Shown here piece after piece: positions 25,514 to 34,113 of a stretch of 64,000 nt of DNA. The stretch is from Oscillospiraceae bacterium (GTDB lineage Bacteria; Bacillota; Clostridia; Oscillospirales; Ruminococcaceae), in assembly GCA_017536625.1 (NCBI GenBank), contig JAFXGY010000013.1, positions 1-64,000 on the forward strand, written 5' to 3'. The first letter of the stretch is position 1. Each line of letters begins with the position of its first letter. The notes below the pieces were generated by a model that was not told the origin of the DNA, searched no databases, and saw only the letters and a list, made by a program, of their open reading frames with translations. The translations under genes and the position numbers were made by a program.

Positions 25514-26152
25514 TTGGATAAAAAAGAGAGAATCGCAAAGGCGGTTGAGCTTCTTAAAAAGGAATATCCGGATGCAATTTGCTCCCTTGAATATGAAAAA
25601 CCGCATGAACTCCTTTTTGCAACAAGGCTTGCGGCACAGTGTACCGATGCAAGGGTAAATATGGTTACACCCGTGCTTTATTCAAAATATCCGACTCTTG
25701 AAGCGCTTGCGGAAGCGGATGAACAGGATATCAGCGATATAATCCGTTCCTGCGGTTTTTATAAAACAAAAGCACACGATATTTCGCTTGCATCAAAAAT
25801 GCTTGTGGAAGAATACGGCGGAATTGTTCCGGATACGATTGAAGAACTCATCAAACTTCCGGGAATCGGAAGAAAGACCGCCAATCTTGTAGTCGGCGAT
25901 GTTTACGGAAAACCCGCAGTTGTTTGTGATACTCATTGCATAAGAATCACCAATCTGCTCGGATTCACAACTACAAAAGATCCGGCAAAATGCGAAATCG
26001 AACTTCGCGAGCTTCTCGACCCGGCGGAATCCAATAATTTCTGCCACAGAATGGTGCTCCACGGAAGAGCAGTCTGCGTTGCAAGAAGACCGGACTGTAA
26101 AAGTTGCGTGCTTCGGGAAATCTGCGATTATGCCCAAAAATCTGTGGAATGA
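25514..26152 (+). CDS. nth: Endonuclease III
   Basis: Nth removes oxidised pyrimidines from DNA and cuts the abasic site. The helix-hairpin-helix LPGIGRKTAN carries the catalytic Lys (about 121). The Asp is in VVCDTH (about 139). The [4Fe-4S] Cys pattern C-x6-C-x2-C-x5-C is intact at the C-terminus. I chose the TTG at 25514 (212 residues) with GGAGG eight bases upstream; an ATG 17 codons earlier lies within the promoter. Confidence 0.95.
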   Translation: MDKKERIAKAVELLKKEYPDAICSLEYEKPHELLFATRLAAQCTDARVNMVTPVLYSKYPTLEALAEADEQDISDIIRSCGFYKTKAHDISLASKMLVEEYGGIVPDTIEELIKLPGIGRKTANLVVGDVYGKPAVVCDTHCIRITNLLGFTTTKDPAKCEIELRELLDPAESNNFCHRMVLHGRAVCVARRPDCKSCVLREICDYAQKSVE

Positions 26153-26168
26153 TTTTTGAAAATATATA

Positions 26169-26197
26169 TTGAAAAAGCACACATAGGGAACTATAAT
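26169..26197 (+). promoter_or_regulatory. Promoter of the DUF1858 gene
   Basis: TTGAAA (26169-26174) and TATAAT (26192-26197) have a 17-bp spacer and lie 33 bp before the ATG at 26230. Confidence 0.75.
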
Positions 26198-26229
26198 AGT
26201 AATATAAAATTAAAAGGGGATATATTGAA

Positions 26230-26442
26230 ATGGCATATCAGGTTACAAAAGATTCTATCATCGGAGATGTTCTTGATTACGATAAAGATACCGGGGTTTT
26301 CTTCCTTGAAATGGGAATGCATTGCCTTGGATGTCCGATGTCCAGAGGAGAAAGCATTGAAGAAGCCTGCGGGGTTCACGACGTAAGCTGTGACGAGATC
26401 GTGGCAAAAATCAATAAATATTTCAGCGAAAAAGAAAACTGA
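26230..26442 (+). CDS. DUF1858 domain protein
   Basis: This is a 70-residue stand-alone DUF1858 protein. It has the typical ITKDSIIGDVL start and the HCLGCP motif (Cys about 32 and 35) before a helical end. The domain also occurs fused to ScdA and hybrid-cluster-type proteins, and a redox or metal-related role is suspected. AAAAGGGG precedes the ATG by about 10 bases. It has its own promoter and a weak terminator. Confidence 0.85.
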   Translation: MAYQVTKDSIIGDVLDYDKDTGVFFLEMGMHCLGCPMSRGESIEEACGVHDVSCDEIVAKINKYFSEKEN

Positions 26443-26454
26443 TAAAATGCTTTC

Positions 26455-26484
26455 GGCAGCCGTGATTATTCAGGGCTGCCTTTC
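26455..26484 (+). terminator. Weak hairpin after the DUF1858 gene
   Basis: GGCAGCC and GGGCTGCC form the stem, around a loop of about 11 nt. Only three T follow, so termination may be partial. Confidence 0.5.
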
Positions 26485-26510
26485 AGTTTATATAAAGTGA
26501 GGAATCATTT

Positions 26511-27209
26511 TTGGAAAAACTCGATTTAAGACTTGCCGCCGCAGCGGAATTTGTAAAAGAAGGAACAGTCGCGGCTGATATTGGTACAGACCACGGATAT
26601 CTTATCTGCCATCTTGTGAATGAAGGTATATGCAAACGCGGATTTGCGACGGATATAAATATAAAACCCCTCGAAAGTGCAAAAGCACTTATAAAAGAAC
26701 TGGAACTTGAGGACAAAATAGAAACAATTCTTACCGATGGGCTTGCCGGACTTCCAGAAGATGAGATAGACGAAATACTTATTTGCGGAATGGGTGGGGA
26801 AACCATTATCGGAATCCTTGAAAAAGCAAAATGGGTAAAAAGCGAAATGGTGCATCTTGTTCTTCAGCCAATGTCGAGGGCGGATATGCTCCGCCGCTGG
26901 CTTTGCGAAAACGGATGGAACATCGACGATGAAAAAGCAGTCGAAGTTGAAAAGCATCTTTATACCGTTATGAGCGCAAGCTATATCGGCGGAAGCGAAA
27001 CTCCGGATGAGTTTTATTGCCTTACCGGTGAACTTGCCGGTCAGTATGACGAATATGCGGTTAAATATCTGCGCTGGCAGGCGAATATCCAAAGGGGAAT
27101 TGCATCCGGTCTGCTTCGTTCCGAAAAGGAAAAAGAACATGCGCTTAAGCATATTCAGCTTGCGGATATGCTTGATGAACAGGCTGATGAAACGGAGGCG
27201 GAAATTTGA
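26511..27209 (+). CDS. trmK: tRNA (adenine(22)-N1)-methyltransferase
   Basis: TrmK methylates A22 in the D-arm region of certain bacterial tRNAs, using SAM. The Rossmann motif ADIGTDHGYL (about 22-31), ATDIN, and the catalytic ICGMGGETI loop are typical. QPMSRADMLRRWL follows, then a C-terminal coiled coil. It has 232 residues and starts with TTG after GAGG. The start of the Nif3-like gene overlaps its stop, a pairing conserved in Firmicutes. Confidence 0.94.
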   Translation: MEKLDLRLAAAAEFVKEGTVAADIGTDHGYLICHLVNEGICKRGFATDINIKPLESAKALIKELELEDKIETILTDGLAGLPEDEIDEILICGMGGETIIGILEKAKWVKSEMVHLVLQPMSRADMLRRWLCENGWNIDDEKAVEVEKHLYTVMSASYIGGSETPDEFYCLTGELAGQYDEYAVKYLRWQANIQRGIASGLLRSEKEKEHALKHIQLADMLDEQADETEAEI

Positions 27210-27970
27210 GCAGGGTAATTGATTTTTATAAATTCATAAACAGCATAGCGCCGTTTGATACTCAGGAAAGCTGGGATAATTCCGGTTTCCTTGTGGGTGA
27301 CGGAAATAGGGAAGTAAAAAAAGTCCTTTTCGCACTTGATGTAACCGAACCGGTGCTTGATGAAGCGATAGAAAAAGGCGCGGAGCTTGTTATCAGCCAT
27401 CACCCGGTTATTTTCGGGGCACTGAAGGAATTCCACCCGAAAAATATCGCTTTTCTTGCAGCAGAAAAAGGCATTGCCGTCATAAGCGCGCATACCTGCC
27501 TTGATATTGCAGACGGCGGAGTGAACGACTGCCTTGCGGTTGCATTGGGACTTGAAAATGTCGCCAAAGTCGATGATGGTGAAGGCCTTATGCGTATGGG
27601 CGAACTTGAACACCAGATGAGCTGTGCAGACTTCATAAGATACGTTGCCGAAAAACTTAATGTCGGCGGAATAAAATATACTCCCACAGATAAAATGATA
27701 AAAAAGGTCGCCGTTTGCGGCGGAAGCGGAGGAGATCTTTATTCTTTTGCAATGGGAGCGGGTGCCGATGCATACGTAACGGCAAACATCAAACATAACC
27801 TTTTCATTGAAATGCGAAGAGATGACTTCTGCGTTCTTGATGCAGGGCATTTCTGCACCGAAAATACAGTAATAAAACCTCTTGCGGAAAAAGCTGCAAA
27901 AGCTTTCCAGGATACTGAAATAATCGTTTCTGAAAGTTCGGAAGACCCCGCAAGATATTATGCCAGATAA
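27206..27970 (+). CDS. Nif3-like dinuclear metal centre hexameric protein
   Basis: The family binds two metal ions with His and Glu residues. Here ISHHPVIF, SAHTCLD and the C-terminal DAGHFCTE are visible. At 254 residues it is the short form without the inserted PII-like domain. Its cellular role is not settled; it has been linked to GTP cyclohydrolase I-type annotations without proof. It begins with TTG in a TTGA overlap with trmK. Confidence 0.92.
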   Translation: MSRVIDFYKFINSIAPFDTQESWDNSGFLVGDGNREVKKVLFALDVTEPVLDEAIEKGAELVISHHPVIFGALKEFHPKNIAFLAAEKGIAVISAHTCLDIADGGVNDCLAVALGLENVAKVDDGEGLMRMGELEHQMSCADFIRYVAEKLNVGGIKYTPTDKMIKKVAVCGGSGGDLYSFAMGAGADAYVTANIKHNLFIEMRRDDFCVLDAGHFCTENTVIKPLAEKAAKAFQDTEIIVSESSEDPARYYAR

Positions 27971-27992
27971 TATGAAAATGAGGTGAGCACGG

Positions 27993-29744
27993 ATGGCACT
28001 TGACGGAATAATGCTGAGCATGCTCAAAAATGAAATAGCCGAAAAACTCATCGGGGCAAGGGTCGATAAAATTCACCAGCCTTCAAAAGAGGAACTTGTG
28101 ATATCCATGAGATGGAACGGCGGAAGCGGAAAACTTCTTGTTTCGGCTTCTGCATCCGCACCAAGAATACATTTTACCGAAAGCGCGGTTGATAACCCGA
28201 AGAATCCGCCGATGTTCTGTATGCTTATGAGAAAGCATCTTGCGGGCGCAAAGCTCGTTGATATTGAGCAGTTCGGGCTTGAAAGAATGCTCCATCTTTC
28301 TTTTTCGACTTATAATGAATTCGGTGATCCGGTTATCGTGAAACTTGCTGTGGAAATCATGGGCCGCCACAGCAACATTATGCTAATCGGTCCGGACGGA
28401 AGAATAATCGACGCCATAAAACGCGTTACTGCGGATATGTCAAGCGTTCGTCAGGTAATGCCCGGAATGGGCTATGTTTTTCCGCCGGCGCAGAATAAGC
28501 TGAATACCCTTGATATTGATGGCATGGAACTTGCAGCAAGACTTAAAAACGGAAGAGATATTCCGCTTTCAAAAGCTCTTATGGAAAATCTTGACGGGGT
28601 TTCGCCTATAGTATGCCGCGAGATTTCCGAAATCGCAACAAATGGATTTGATACAAGAACCCATGATCTTTCAAATGAAGAATGCGGACTGGTTGTTGAT
28701 ACGATCGAAATAATTGCCGATAAAGTAAAAAACAGCAAAGCCGAACCGCACATAATCATTGATGACAGCGGTCATCCGGTGGATTTCACTTTTATGCCGG
28801 TGATTCAATACGGAACAACCATGGAAGTAAAGAAATGCGAAAATTTCAGTTCCATGCTGGATAAATTTTATTCGGAACGTTCCGGCGCCGACAGAATGAA
28901 GCAGCGTTCAAACGACCTTTTCAAATTTGTTGTGAACCTTGCGGACAGAATTTCGAGAAAACTCGATATCCAGCGTCAGGAACTTGCGCGTTCCACAGAA
29001 AGGGAAATTCTTAGGATAAAGGGCGAACTTATCCACGCTAACCTTTGGATGATTGAAAAAGGAATGACTTCCGTCGTTCTTGAAAATTATTATGAGGACT
29101 GCAAACCGGTCGAAGTCAAGCTTGACCCAAGACTTTCTCCGGCGCAGAACGCACAGCATTATTTCAGCGAATACCGAAAAGCAGATACCGCGGAAAAAAT
29201 GCTTCGCAAATTTATTGAAAAAGGTGAAGCAGAGCTTTCATATATTGAATCTGTTTTTGATTTGCTCTCAAGAGCGAGAACCGATGATGAAGTTATTGCA
29301 ATCCGCGAAGAACTTGTGGCGCAGGGATATCTTAAAAATCACCGGAAAAATAACCAGAAGCCGGTGAAGCTTATGCCGAAAGAATATATTTCTTCCGATG
29401 GATTTAGAATCCTTTGCGGAAGAAATAATATCCAGAACGACAAACTTACCTTCAAGGATTCAAGAAAGCATGATATATGGCTCCACACCCAGAAAATCCA
29501 CGGTTCCCACACGGTAATCATTACCGAAGGAAGGGAAGTTCCGGATACAACAATTCAGCAGGCAGCGATCGTTGCGGCTTATAATTCGAAAGGAAGAGAT
29601 TCTTCCCTTGTTCCGGTGGATTATACCGAAATAAAAAATGTAAAAAAACCTTCGGGATCCGCACCGGGAAAAGCGGTTTATGAACATTACAGAACCGCTT
29701 ATGTAAGACCGTCACAGTTCGAAAATTTATTTGGGAACAAATAA
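27993..29744 (+). CDS. rqcH: Ribosome quality control factor RqcH (NFACT/FbpA)
   Basis: RqcH binds stalled 50S subunits carrying peptidyl-tRNA and recruits tRNA-Ala to add alanine tails that mark the peptide for degradation. The NFACT-N domain (MALDG..LS.L..E), the central HhH and coiled-coil region (about 280-430) and the NFACT-R domain (SSDGFRILCGRNNIQND) are in order. The end TDIWLHTQKIHGSH-like text and Y.RP.Q are present. Its 583 residues are normal. Many NFACT proteins were annotated as fibronectin-binding proteins. Confidence 0.94.
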   Translation: MALDGIMLSMLKNEIAEKLIGARVDKIHQPSKEELVISMRWNGGSGKLLVSASASAPRIHFTESAVDNPKNPPMFCMLMRKHLAGAKLVDIEQFGLERMLHLSFSTYNEFGDPVIVKLAVEIMGRHSNIMLIGPDGRIIDAIKRVTADMSSVRQVMPGMGYVFPPAQNKLNTLDIDGMELAARLKNGRDIPLSKALMENLDGVSPIVCREISEIATNGFDTRTHDLSNEECGLVVDTIEIIADKVKNSKAEPHIIIDDSGHPVDFTFMPVIQYGTTMEVKKCENFSSMLDKFYSERSGADRMKQRSNDLFKFVVNLADRISRKLDIQRQELARSTEREILRIKGELIHANLWMIEKGMTSVVLENYYEDCKPVEVKLDPRLSPAQNAQHYFSEYRKADTAEKMLRKFIEKGEAELSYIESVFDLLSRARTDDEVIAIREELVAQGYLKNHRKNNQKPVKLMPKEYISSDGFRILCGRNNIQNDKLTFKDSRKHDIWLHTQKIHGSHTVIITEGREVPDTTIQQAAIVAAYNSKGRDSSLVPVDYTEIKNVKKPSGSAPGKAVYEHYRTAYVRPSQFENLFGNK

Positions 29745-29780
29745 AAAATCTCCGCATGTTTTGCATGCGGAGATTTTTTT
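29743..29780. terminator. Bidirectional terminator after rqcH
   Basis: AAAAAATCTCCGCATG (29743-29758) pairs with CATGCGGAGATTTTTT (29764-29779) around TTTTG. Confidence 0.95.
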
Positions 29781-29791
29781 GTAAAGAAAAT

Positions 29792-30220
29792 TTAAACGTT
29801 TCTGAAAATCAGCTCATCATATCCGGTTTCGGGGTCATCCTCAACGTCAATTTCGATATCCTGAAGTTCGCTAATCACAAGTTCACAGGTTGTGTTGATT
29901 ATGCACCCTTCGCAAAGATGCCCGCCGATGGTTGATAAATCCTCTTTTGAAAGCGATATGTGCAGATGGCAGCGCTTTGCGCTTACTGTTCCCATAAGGC
30001 TTACAATTTCGCAGTCTTCATCAATATCACGGATTGTGATTCCGGAAGCATCGCGGATTCTTCCTCTGCTGATGCAGCCGACTGCGGAAACAACCGCGCC
30101 GGATTTTATATTTTTTTCGCGGCAAAGCTCTTTTATGGAACCAAGCAGATCTTCACCGCGGTGAAGTCTTACGCAGTGAAATACTGCCGGTTCGGCAGAA
30201 GAAACAATATTCGATTTCAA
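29792..30220 (-). CDS. PPC/DUF296 domain protein
   Basis: The 142-residue protein is a single PPC (plant and prokaryote conserved) domain. It has GAVVSAVGCISRGRI in the first half and HLHISLSKED..TIGGHLCEGCIINTTCELVI in the second. The His residues may bind metal. In bacteria these proteins form trimers of unknown function; the domain is joined to AT-hooks in plants. It follows the EamA gene with a four-base overlap. Confidence 0.85.
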   Translation of the reverse strand: MKSNIVSSAEPAVFHCVRLHRGEDLLGSIKELCREKNIKSGAVVSAVGCISRGRIRDASGITIRDIDEDCEIVSLMGTVSAKRCHLHISLSKEDLSTIGGHLCEGCIINTTCELVISELQDIEIDVEDDPETGYDELIFRNV

Positions 30221-31128
30221 TTTTCAGCACCGCCTTTCTGCTTTTCGGGAAGCTGGATTATAATGATGGAAGCGAACATAAGAAGGCAACCTGCGGTTTC
30301 GCGAAGAGTGGGAATCTGATGAAGGATAACCGCACCGGCAAGTACAGCGAAAACGGATTCAAGGCTCATGAGAAGGGAAGCAACGCTTGGCTTTGTCCAT
30401 TTCTGCGCAACGGTCTGGAGTGTATATCCAGCACCGCCGGAAAGAGCACCGGCATAAAGAATCGGAAGCCATGCATCAAGGATGTTTTCAAGGTTCGGTT
30501 CTTCAAAAAAAAACATACAGATTATGCAGATGCTTCCGCCGATGAGGAACTGAAGGCAGGAAAGTTTTACACAGTCAACTTTCGGCGCAAAATGGTCGAT
30601 AGCAAGGATATGCACAGCAAAAGCAACGGCGCTTATAAGAACGGTGAAATCTCCTTTACCGAGAGAGAAGCTTTCATTCATGCAGAGAAGATAAAGACCG
30701 GTCAGCGCAAGAACACAGCAGATCCAGATCATGCGAGGAAGCTTTTGGTGAAGAAGCAAACCGAAAAAAGGCACTATAAGGATATAAAGAACAGAAATGA
30801 AACCGGCTTTTCCGACAGTAGTTTGCGCTATTCCGAACTGCTGAATGGTGGAAGCAGCGAAAATGATTATTCCGCAAATTATTCCGCCCTTGATAAGCTC
30901 CTTTTTTTCATATTCGGAAGGCTTTTTATAAGTACCGTTCTTTTTCTTTATGGCATCGAAAAACAAATTTACAATTATAAGAACGATTCCCCCGATGATA
31001 CAGCGGGTTCCGTTGAAGGTAAACGGACCGACGTAATCCATGCCGACACTTTGGGCAACAAATGCACATCCCCAGATAAGCGCGGTGATTATAAGAAGTA
31101 TATTGCCAAGCATTGCTTTGTTTTTCAT
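30217..31128 (-). CDS. EamA/DMT-family transporter
   Basis: The 303-residue protein has ten predicted membrane helices in two EamA repeats, with ALIWGCAFVAQ at the start and GGAGYTLQTVAQKWTKP and SLLMSLESVFA in the second repeat. These exporters carry metabolites or amino acids; the substrate here is unknown. AGAGGT precedes the ATG. An inverted repeat at 31153-31170 may be its operator. Confidence 0.88.
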   Translation of the reverse strand: MKNKAMLGNILLIITALIWGCAFVAQSVGMDYVGPFTFNGTRCIIGGIVLIIVNLFFDAIKKKNGTYKKPSEYEKKELIKGGIICGIIIFAASTIQQFGIAQTTVGKAGFISVLYILIVPFFGLLLHQKLPRMIWICCVLALTGLYLLCMNESFSLGKGDFTVLISAVAFAVHILAIDHFAPKVDCVKLSCLQFLIGGSICIICMFFFEEPNLENILDAWLPILYAGALSGGAGYTLQTVAQKWTKPSVASLLMSLESVFAVLAGAVILHQIPTLRETAGCLLMFASIIIIQLPEKQKGGAEN

Positions 31129-31152
31129 AAAATACCTCTGAAAAATAAATAA

Positions 31153-31170
31153 TATTGTAATTTTACAATA
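31153..31170. promoter_or_regulatory. Inverted repeat in front of the EamA gene
   Basis: TATTGTAA-TT-TTACAATA is an exact inverted repeat with a 2-bp spacer, 25 bp before the EamA start. Its form suits a dimeric repressor, but I cannot name one. Confidence 0.45.
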
Positions 31171-31208
31171 AATCGGAACAAAATAAAAGCCCCGGAAATC
31201 AATTATTG

Positions 31209-31237
31209 TTGAAATTAGAGGAATAATGGATTATAAT
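31209..31237 (+). promoter_or_regulatory. Promoter of plsY
   Basis: TTGAAA (31209-31214) and TATAAT (31232-31237) are 17 bp apart, and G6 (31251-31256) serves as ribosome binding site. Confidence 0.75.
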
Positions 31238-31262
31238 CAGCATATCGGATGGGGGGATTTTT

Positions 31263-31871
31263 TTGGATTATCTGTTTGCTGTAATAATCGGATATCTTAT
31301 CGGCTGCATAAATACGGCAAAATTGGTTGCAAAAGCAAAAGGCATTGATATCAAAAAAGTAGGCACGAATAATGCCGGAGCTTCGAATGTTTTTATTTCG
31401 GTAGGAAAAATATACGGAGTTATTGCCGCGATAGGCGATATTCTGAAGGCGTTTCTTGCTGCTTTGCTGATATTTACGATATCAAACCAAAATTACGAAG
31501 CCGCAATCATTGCAGGAGCAATGACCGTTATCGGTCATATTTTTCCTTTCTGGATGAAATTTTCCGGAGGAAAAGGACTTGCCGCTTTGATGGGGCTGAT
31601 TCTTTTTATTGGCTTCGGTGATTTTGCTTTATTCGGAATAATGCTTATTGCCATAACGCTTGTTACTGATTATATAGCATTGGGAACGCTGACCGTTGCA
31701 ACGCTGATGCCTTTTTATTCGGCATTTATAAAGAAAGATTCGGTGCTGACAATAAGCATATTTGCCGTGCTTATGGTGATTATCTGGTATAAACATTTTG
31801 AGAATATAGTCAGAATAAAAAATAAAACAGAAATAGGTTTTTTAAGAAAAAACAAATCAAAAAAGAGCTGA
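31263..31871 (+). CDS. plsY: Glycerol-3-phosphate acyltransferase PlsY-like
   Basis: PlsY transfers acyl groups from acyl-phosphate to glycerol-3-phosphate in the membrane, the first step of phospholipid synthesis. The loops match: KGIDIKKVGTNNAGASNVF replaces the common GSGN-GATN, and the glycine-rich loop is KFSGGKGLAAL. About five or six helices span 202 residues. The TNNAGASN form differs from the common SGNIGATN, so it may be a paralogue. It starts with TTG after a G6 run. Confidence 0.85.
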   Translation: MDYLFAVIIGYLIGCINTAKLVAKAKGIDIKKVGTNNAGASNVFISVGKIYGVIAAIGDILKAFLAALLIFTISNQNYEAAIIAGAMTVIGHIFPFWMKFSGGKGLAALMGLILFIGFGDFALFGIMLIAITLVTDYIALGTLTVATLMPFYSAFIKKDSVLTISIFAVLMVIIWYKHFENIVRIKNKTEIGFLRKNKSKKS

Positions 31872-31889
31872 AAAAATCAGCTCTTTTAT
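31861..31889. terminator. Bidirectional terminator overlapping plsY and ylmH ends
   Basis: AAAAGAGCTGA (31861-31871), which includes the plsY stop, pairs with TCAGCTCTTTT (31877-31887) at the end of ylmH. Confidence 0.88.
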
Positions 31890-32635
31890 TTATATAATTC
31901 TGCTTTGCAGCGGAGGCGTCCTTTTTTTGTTTCAAGTTTTATTCCTCGATAAATAAATTTTCCGTGACCGCGAACGGAGATGATATCTCCCTCTTTCGGG
32001 GTATATGAAGCGCTGAGCACGGGCGTTCCGCCAACGAGCACCTTTTCGTGCTCACAAAGTCCTTTGCTTTCGCTGCGTGAAAGTTTATATATAGAGGCTA
32101 TGACGGAATCAAGCCTTTCGGAAGCCACCACAAATTCGCTTTCAACAGGTTTTGGAAGGGCATCTTCCGGTATGTGCTCAATTTTTGAGCACCGGACATT
32201 TGTGTGCTTTATTTCCAGAAGATTTTCACATATATAGTCTGCAATATTATCAAGGCAGGGTGCATAGGCAACGTTATCTTTCGCTATCAGGTCGCCAAGA
32301 GTGCTTCTTCGGATGCCGAGGGACATTATCGAACCAAGAAAATCCCGGTGTGCAAGTTCGCCGGAAAACTTCATTGAGCACGGTTCAATTTTTAAGAAGG
32401 AAATAGGTGCGGATTCCTCATATCCGCAAAGTTCTTCACTCCCGAAAACGCAGATTGCCTTTTCGGAATTTTCATAGCCGCCTTCAAAATGATATGGAAC
32501 GCCGCGGATGCAGGATTTGAGCAGAGCCTGCTCTGATGGAGAAAGAAATTCGGTGAAAGTATAGATGTTTTTGGAAAAAGCTCTTTCCGCAAGTTCGATA
32601 AAACGCTTTTTAAGCATATTTTCTTCATCAGCCAT
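31886..32635 (-). CDS. ylmH: S4-domain RNA-binding protein YlmH
   Basis: YlmH acts in ribosome quality control and has an N-terminal alpha/beta domain and a C-terminal S4 domain (about 170-235; SERLDSVIASIYKLSRSES). HRDFLGSIMSLGIRRSTLGDL is the family signature. It has 249 residues. In many Firmicutes ylmH lies between sepF and divIVA; here it is away from both (60.2-61.3 kb) and convergent with plsY. Confidence 0.92.
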   Translation of the reverse strand: MADEENMLKKRFIELAERAFSKNIYTFTEFLSPSEQALLKSCIRGVPYHFEGGYENSEKAICVFGSEELCGYEESAPISFLKIEPCSMKFSGELAHRDFLGSIMSLGIRRSTLGDLIAKDNVAYAPCLDNIADYICENLLEIKHTNVRCSKIEHIPEDALPKPVESEFVVASERLDSVIASIYKLSRSESKGLCEHEKVLVGGTPVLSASYTPKEGDIISVRGHGKFIYRGIKLETKKGRLRCKAELYK

Positions 32636-32706
32636 ACGCTCACGCTCCTTTCTGTGATATAATGGATTTTAACATAAACAAAAGATTCAGTCAATTCGGA
32701 GGATAT

Positions 32707-33141
32707 ATGCAAGTAAAATTTTATGATGAAGTGAACGATGCTTTGCTTAAATTTGCGGTTATCATAGCAATATATAACGGAAAGCTTGTGCTGTGCAAAC
32801 ATAAAGAACGTGAAACGTATGAAATCCCCGGCGGGCACAGAGAAAACGGGGAAGCAATCGAAGAAACTGCAAGGCGAGAACTTTCGGAAGAAACCGGCGC
32901 GGTTGATTTCGTGCTCAGACCGGTTTGCGTTTATTACGTAACCGGAAAAAACAGAGTGAATGAAAGCGGGGAAGAAACTTTCGGAATGCTCTTTTTTGCA
33001 GAAATAAAAACTTTTGAGCACCGGCTCCACAGTGAAATGGAATCAATAAAACTTTTTAACGAATTGCCGGAAAACCTGACTTATCCGGATATTCAGCCAT
33101 TTTTGTTAAATGAATTTTTGAGGAGAAAAGATGGAATATAA
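32707..33141 (+). CDS. NUDIX hydrolase
   Basis: The NUDIX box G-x5-E-x7-REL-x-EE-x-G is complete at residues 43-65 (PGGHRENGE...RRELSEETGA). These enzymes cleave nucleoside diphosphate derivatives; relatives of the YjhB/MutT type are often called 8-oxo-dGTP diphosphatases, but the substrate is not certain. I chose the ATG at 32707 after GGAGG (144 residues); an in-frame ATG 15 codons upstream lies in the promoter zone. It overlaps the next gene by 11 bases. Confidence 0.88.
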   Translation: MQVKFYDEVNDALLKFAVIIAIYNGKLVLCKHKERETYEIPGGHRENGEAIEETARRELSEETGAVDFVLRPVCVYYVTGKNRVNESGEETFGMLFFAEIKTFEHRLHSEMESIKLFNELPENLTYPDIQPFLLNEFLRRKDGI

Positions 33142-33637
33142 ACTTATCCGAAGCAAACGAAAAACGATTGAATTATCCATAGATGATGATCTTTGCGTAC
33201 TTATAAAAGCTCCGCTGAAAATGAGCACAAAAGATATCGAATCTTTTGTCGAAAAACATAAAAAGTGGATAGAAAAACACATTGAGGAAAAGAAAACAAG
33301 ACTCGAAAAATATTCCGTATCAGAAGCTGATGAAGCGGTGCTCAAAAAGAAAGCATTGCCTTATCTTACCGAAAGGACTGAGCATTTTGCGGGGATTATG
33401 GGAGTGAATCCAACCGGGATAAAAATTACTTCCGCGAAAAAGCGCTTTGGAAGCTGCAGCGGAAAGAATTCCATCTGCTATTCCTGGAGGCTGATGCTTT
33501 ATCCGCCGGAAGCAATTGATTATGTCGTGGTGCATGAACTTGCACATATAAAGCACAAAAATCACGGAAAAGATTTCTATAAACTTATTGCAACTATTCT
33601 TCCGGATTACAAAAATCGCGAAAAACTTCTTAAATGA
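33131..33637 (+). CDS. YgjP/DUF45-type M48-like metallopeptidase
   Basis: The 168-residue protein has the N-terminal RSKRKTIELSI strand pair, RFGSCSGKNSICYSWRL, and the zinc motif HELAH (His135, Glu136, His139) with a further His in KHKNHGKDFY. This is the DUF45 (YgjP, WLM-related) family of soluble metal peptidases with unknown substrate. It overlaps the NUDIX gene and has GAGG before the ATG. Confidence 0.9.
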   Translation: MEYKLIRSKRKTIELSIDDDLCVLIKAPLKMSTKDIESFVEKHKKWIEKHIEEKKTRLEKYSVSEADEAVLKKKALPYLTERTEHFAGIMGVNPTGIKITSAKKRFGSCSGKNSICYSWRLMLYPPEAIDYVVVHELAHIKHKNHGKDFYKLIATILPDYKNREKLLK

Positions 33638-34113
33638 AGCAAAAATTAACAAAAAGTTAATAAAATCGGGTATTATTATTGACATTTTCTTTTTATATGT
33701 TATAGTTATAATGTTATTTTTGCATCTGTTGTTTGACAGCGAACTTTCGGTCAGAAGGAGGTGGAACTGTCGCCGCAAAAACCTTTGTGGAAAAAGCGGT
33801 GATAGATAACGTAAACGAATTAGTTAGACCGATTCTTTATTGTCATATGAAACATTGCTTTCAAGCGGGAGCCTTCTAAAACCGGGCACAGCGGTAGATA
33901 CTTATGCGCGGCAACGTTTAGAACAAAACACTCTTTTGCGGGGTCGGTTCCAAAGAGGAAAGCGGTGGGTCGACAGGTTTTTAACACGTATTCCGAAATC
34001 TTTCATCGTAATACGGCCATGCTGTAAAAAGCAGTATGAAAAATGGGTGAGGCTGCGGCCGATGATCCTGTTTTTACCTTGCGTGACTTGAATCCGCAAA
34101 AGGGGGATGCAGA
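33638..34113 (+). ncRNA. Structured intergenic region before potA (leader or unknown ncRNA)
   Basis: No gene is convincing in these 476 bases. A promoter (TTGACA 33679-33684, TATAGT 33701-33706, 16 bp) would start an RNA at about 33713, giving a 400-nt leader. Helices I can pair by eye are GACAG/CTGTC (33735, 33767), CCGCAAA/TTTGTGG (33773, 33784) and CGGT..TAAC/GTTA..ACCG (33797-33831). Further ones are TTCTAAA(A)C/GTTTAGAA (33874, 33916), TTCC/GGAA within GTCG/CGAC (33943-33974) and CGGCC/GGCCG (34014, 34057). TTTTGCATC (33718-33726) can pair with GATGCAGAA (34106-34114), covering the potA start. It does not show the marks of RNase P RNA, tmRNA, SRP RNA or riboswitches known to me. Confidence 0.5.

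Noticed and set aside
33840..34091. 83-codon basic open frame before potA
   Set aside because: It has no ribosome binding site, its codon use is unlike that of neighbours, and it overlaps several complementary stems.
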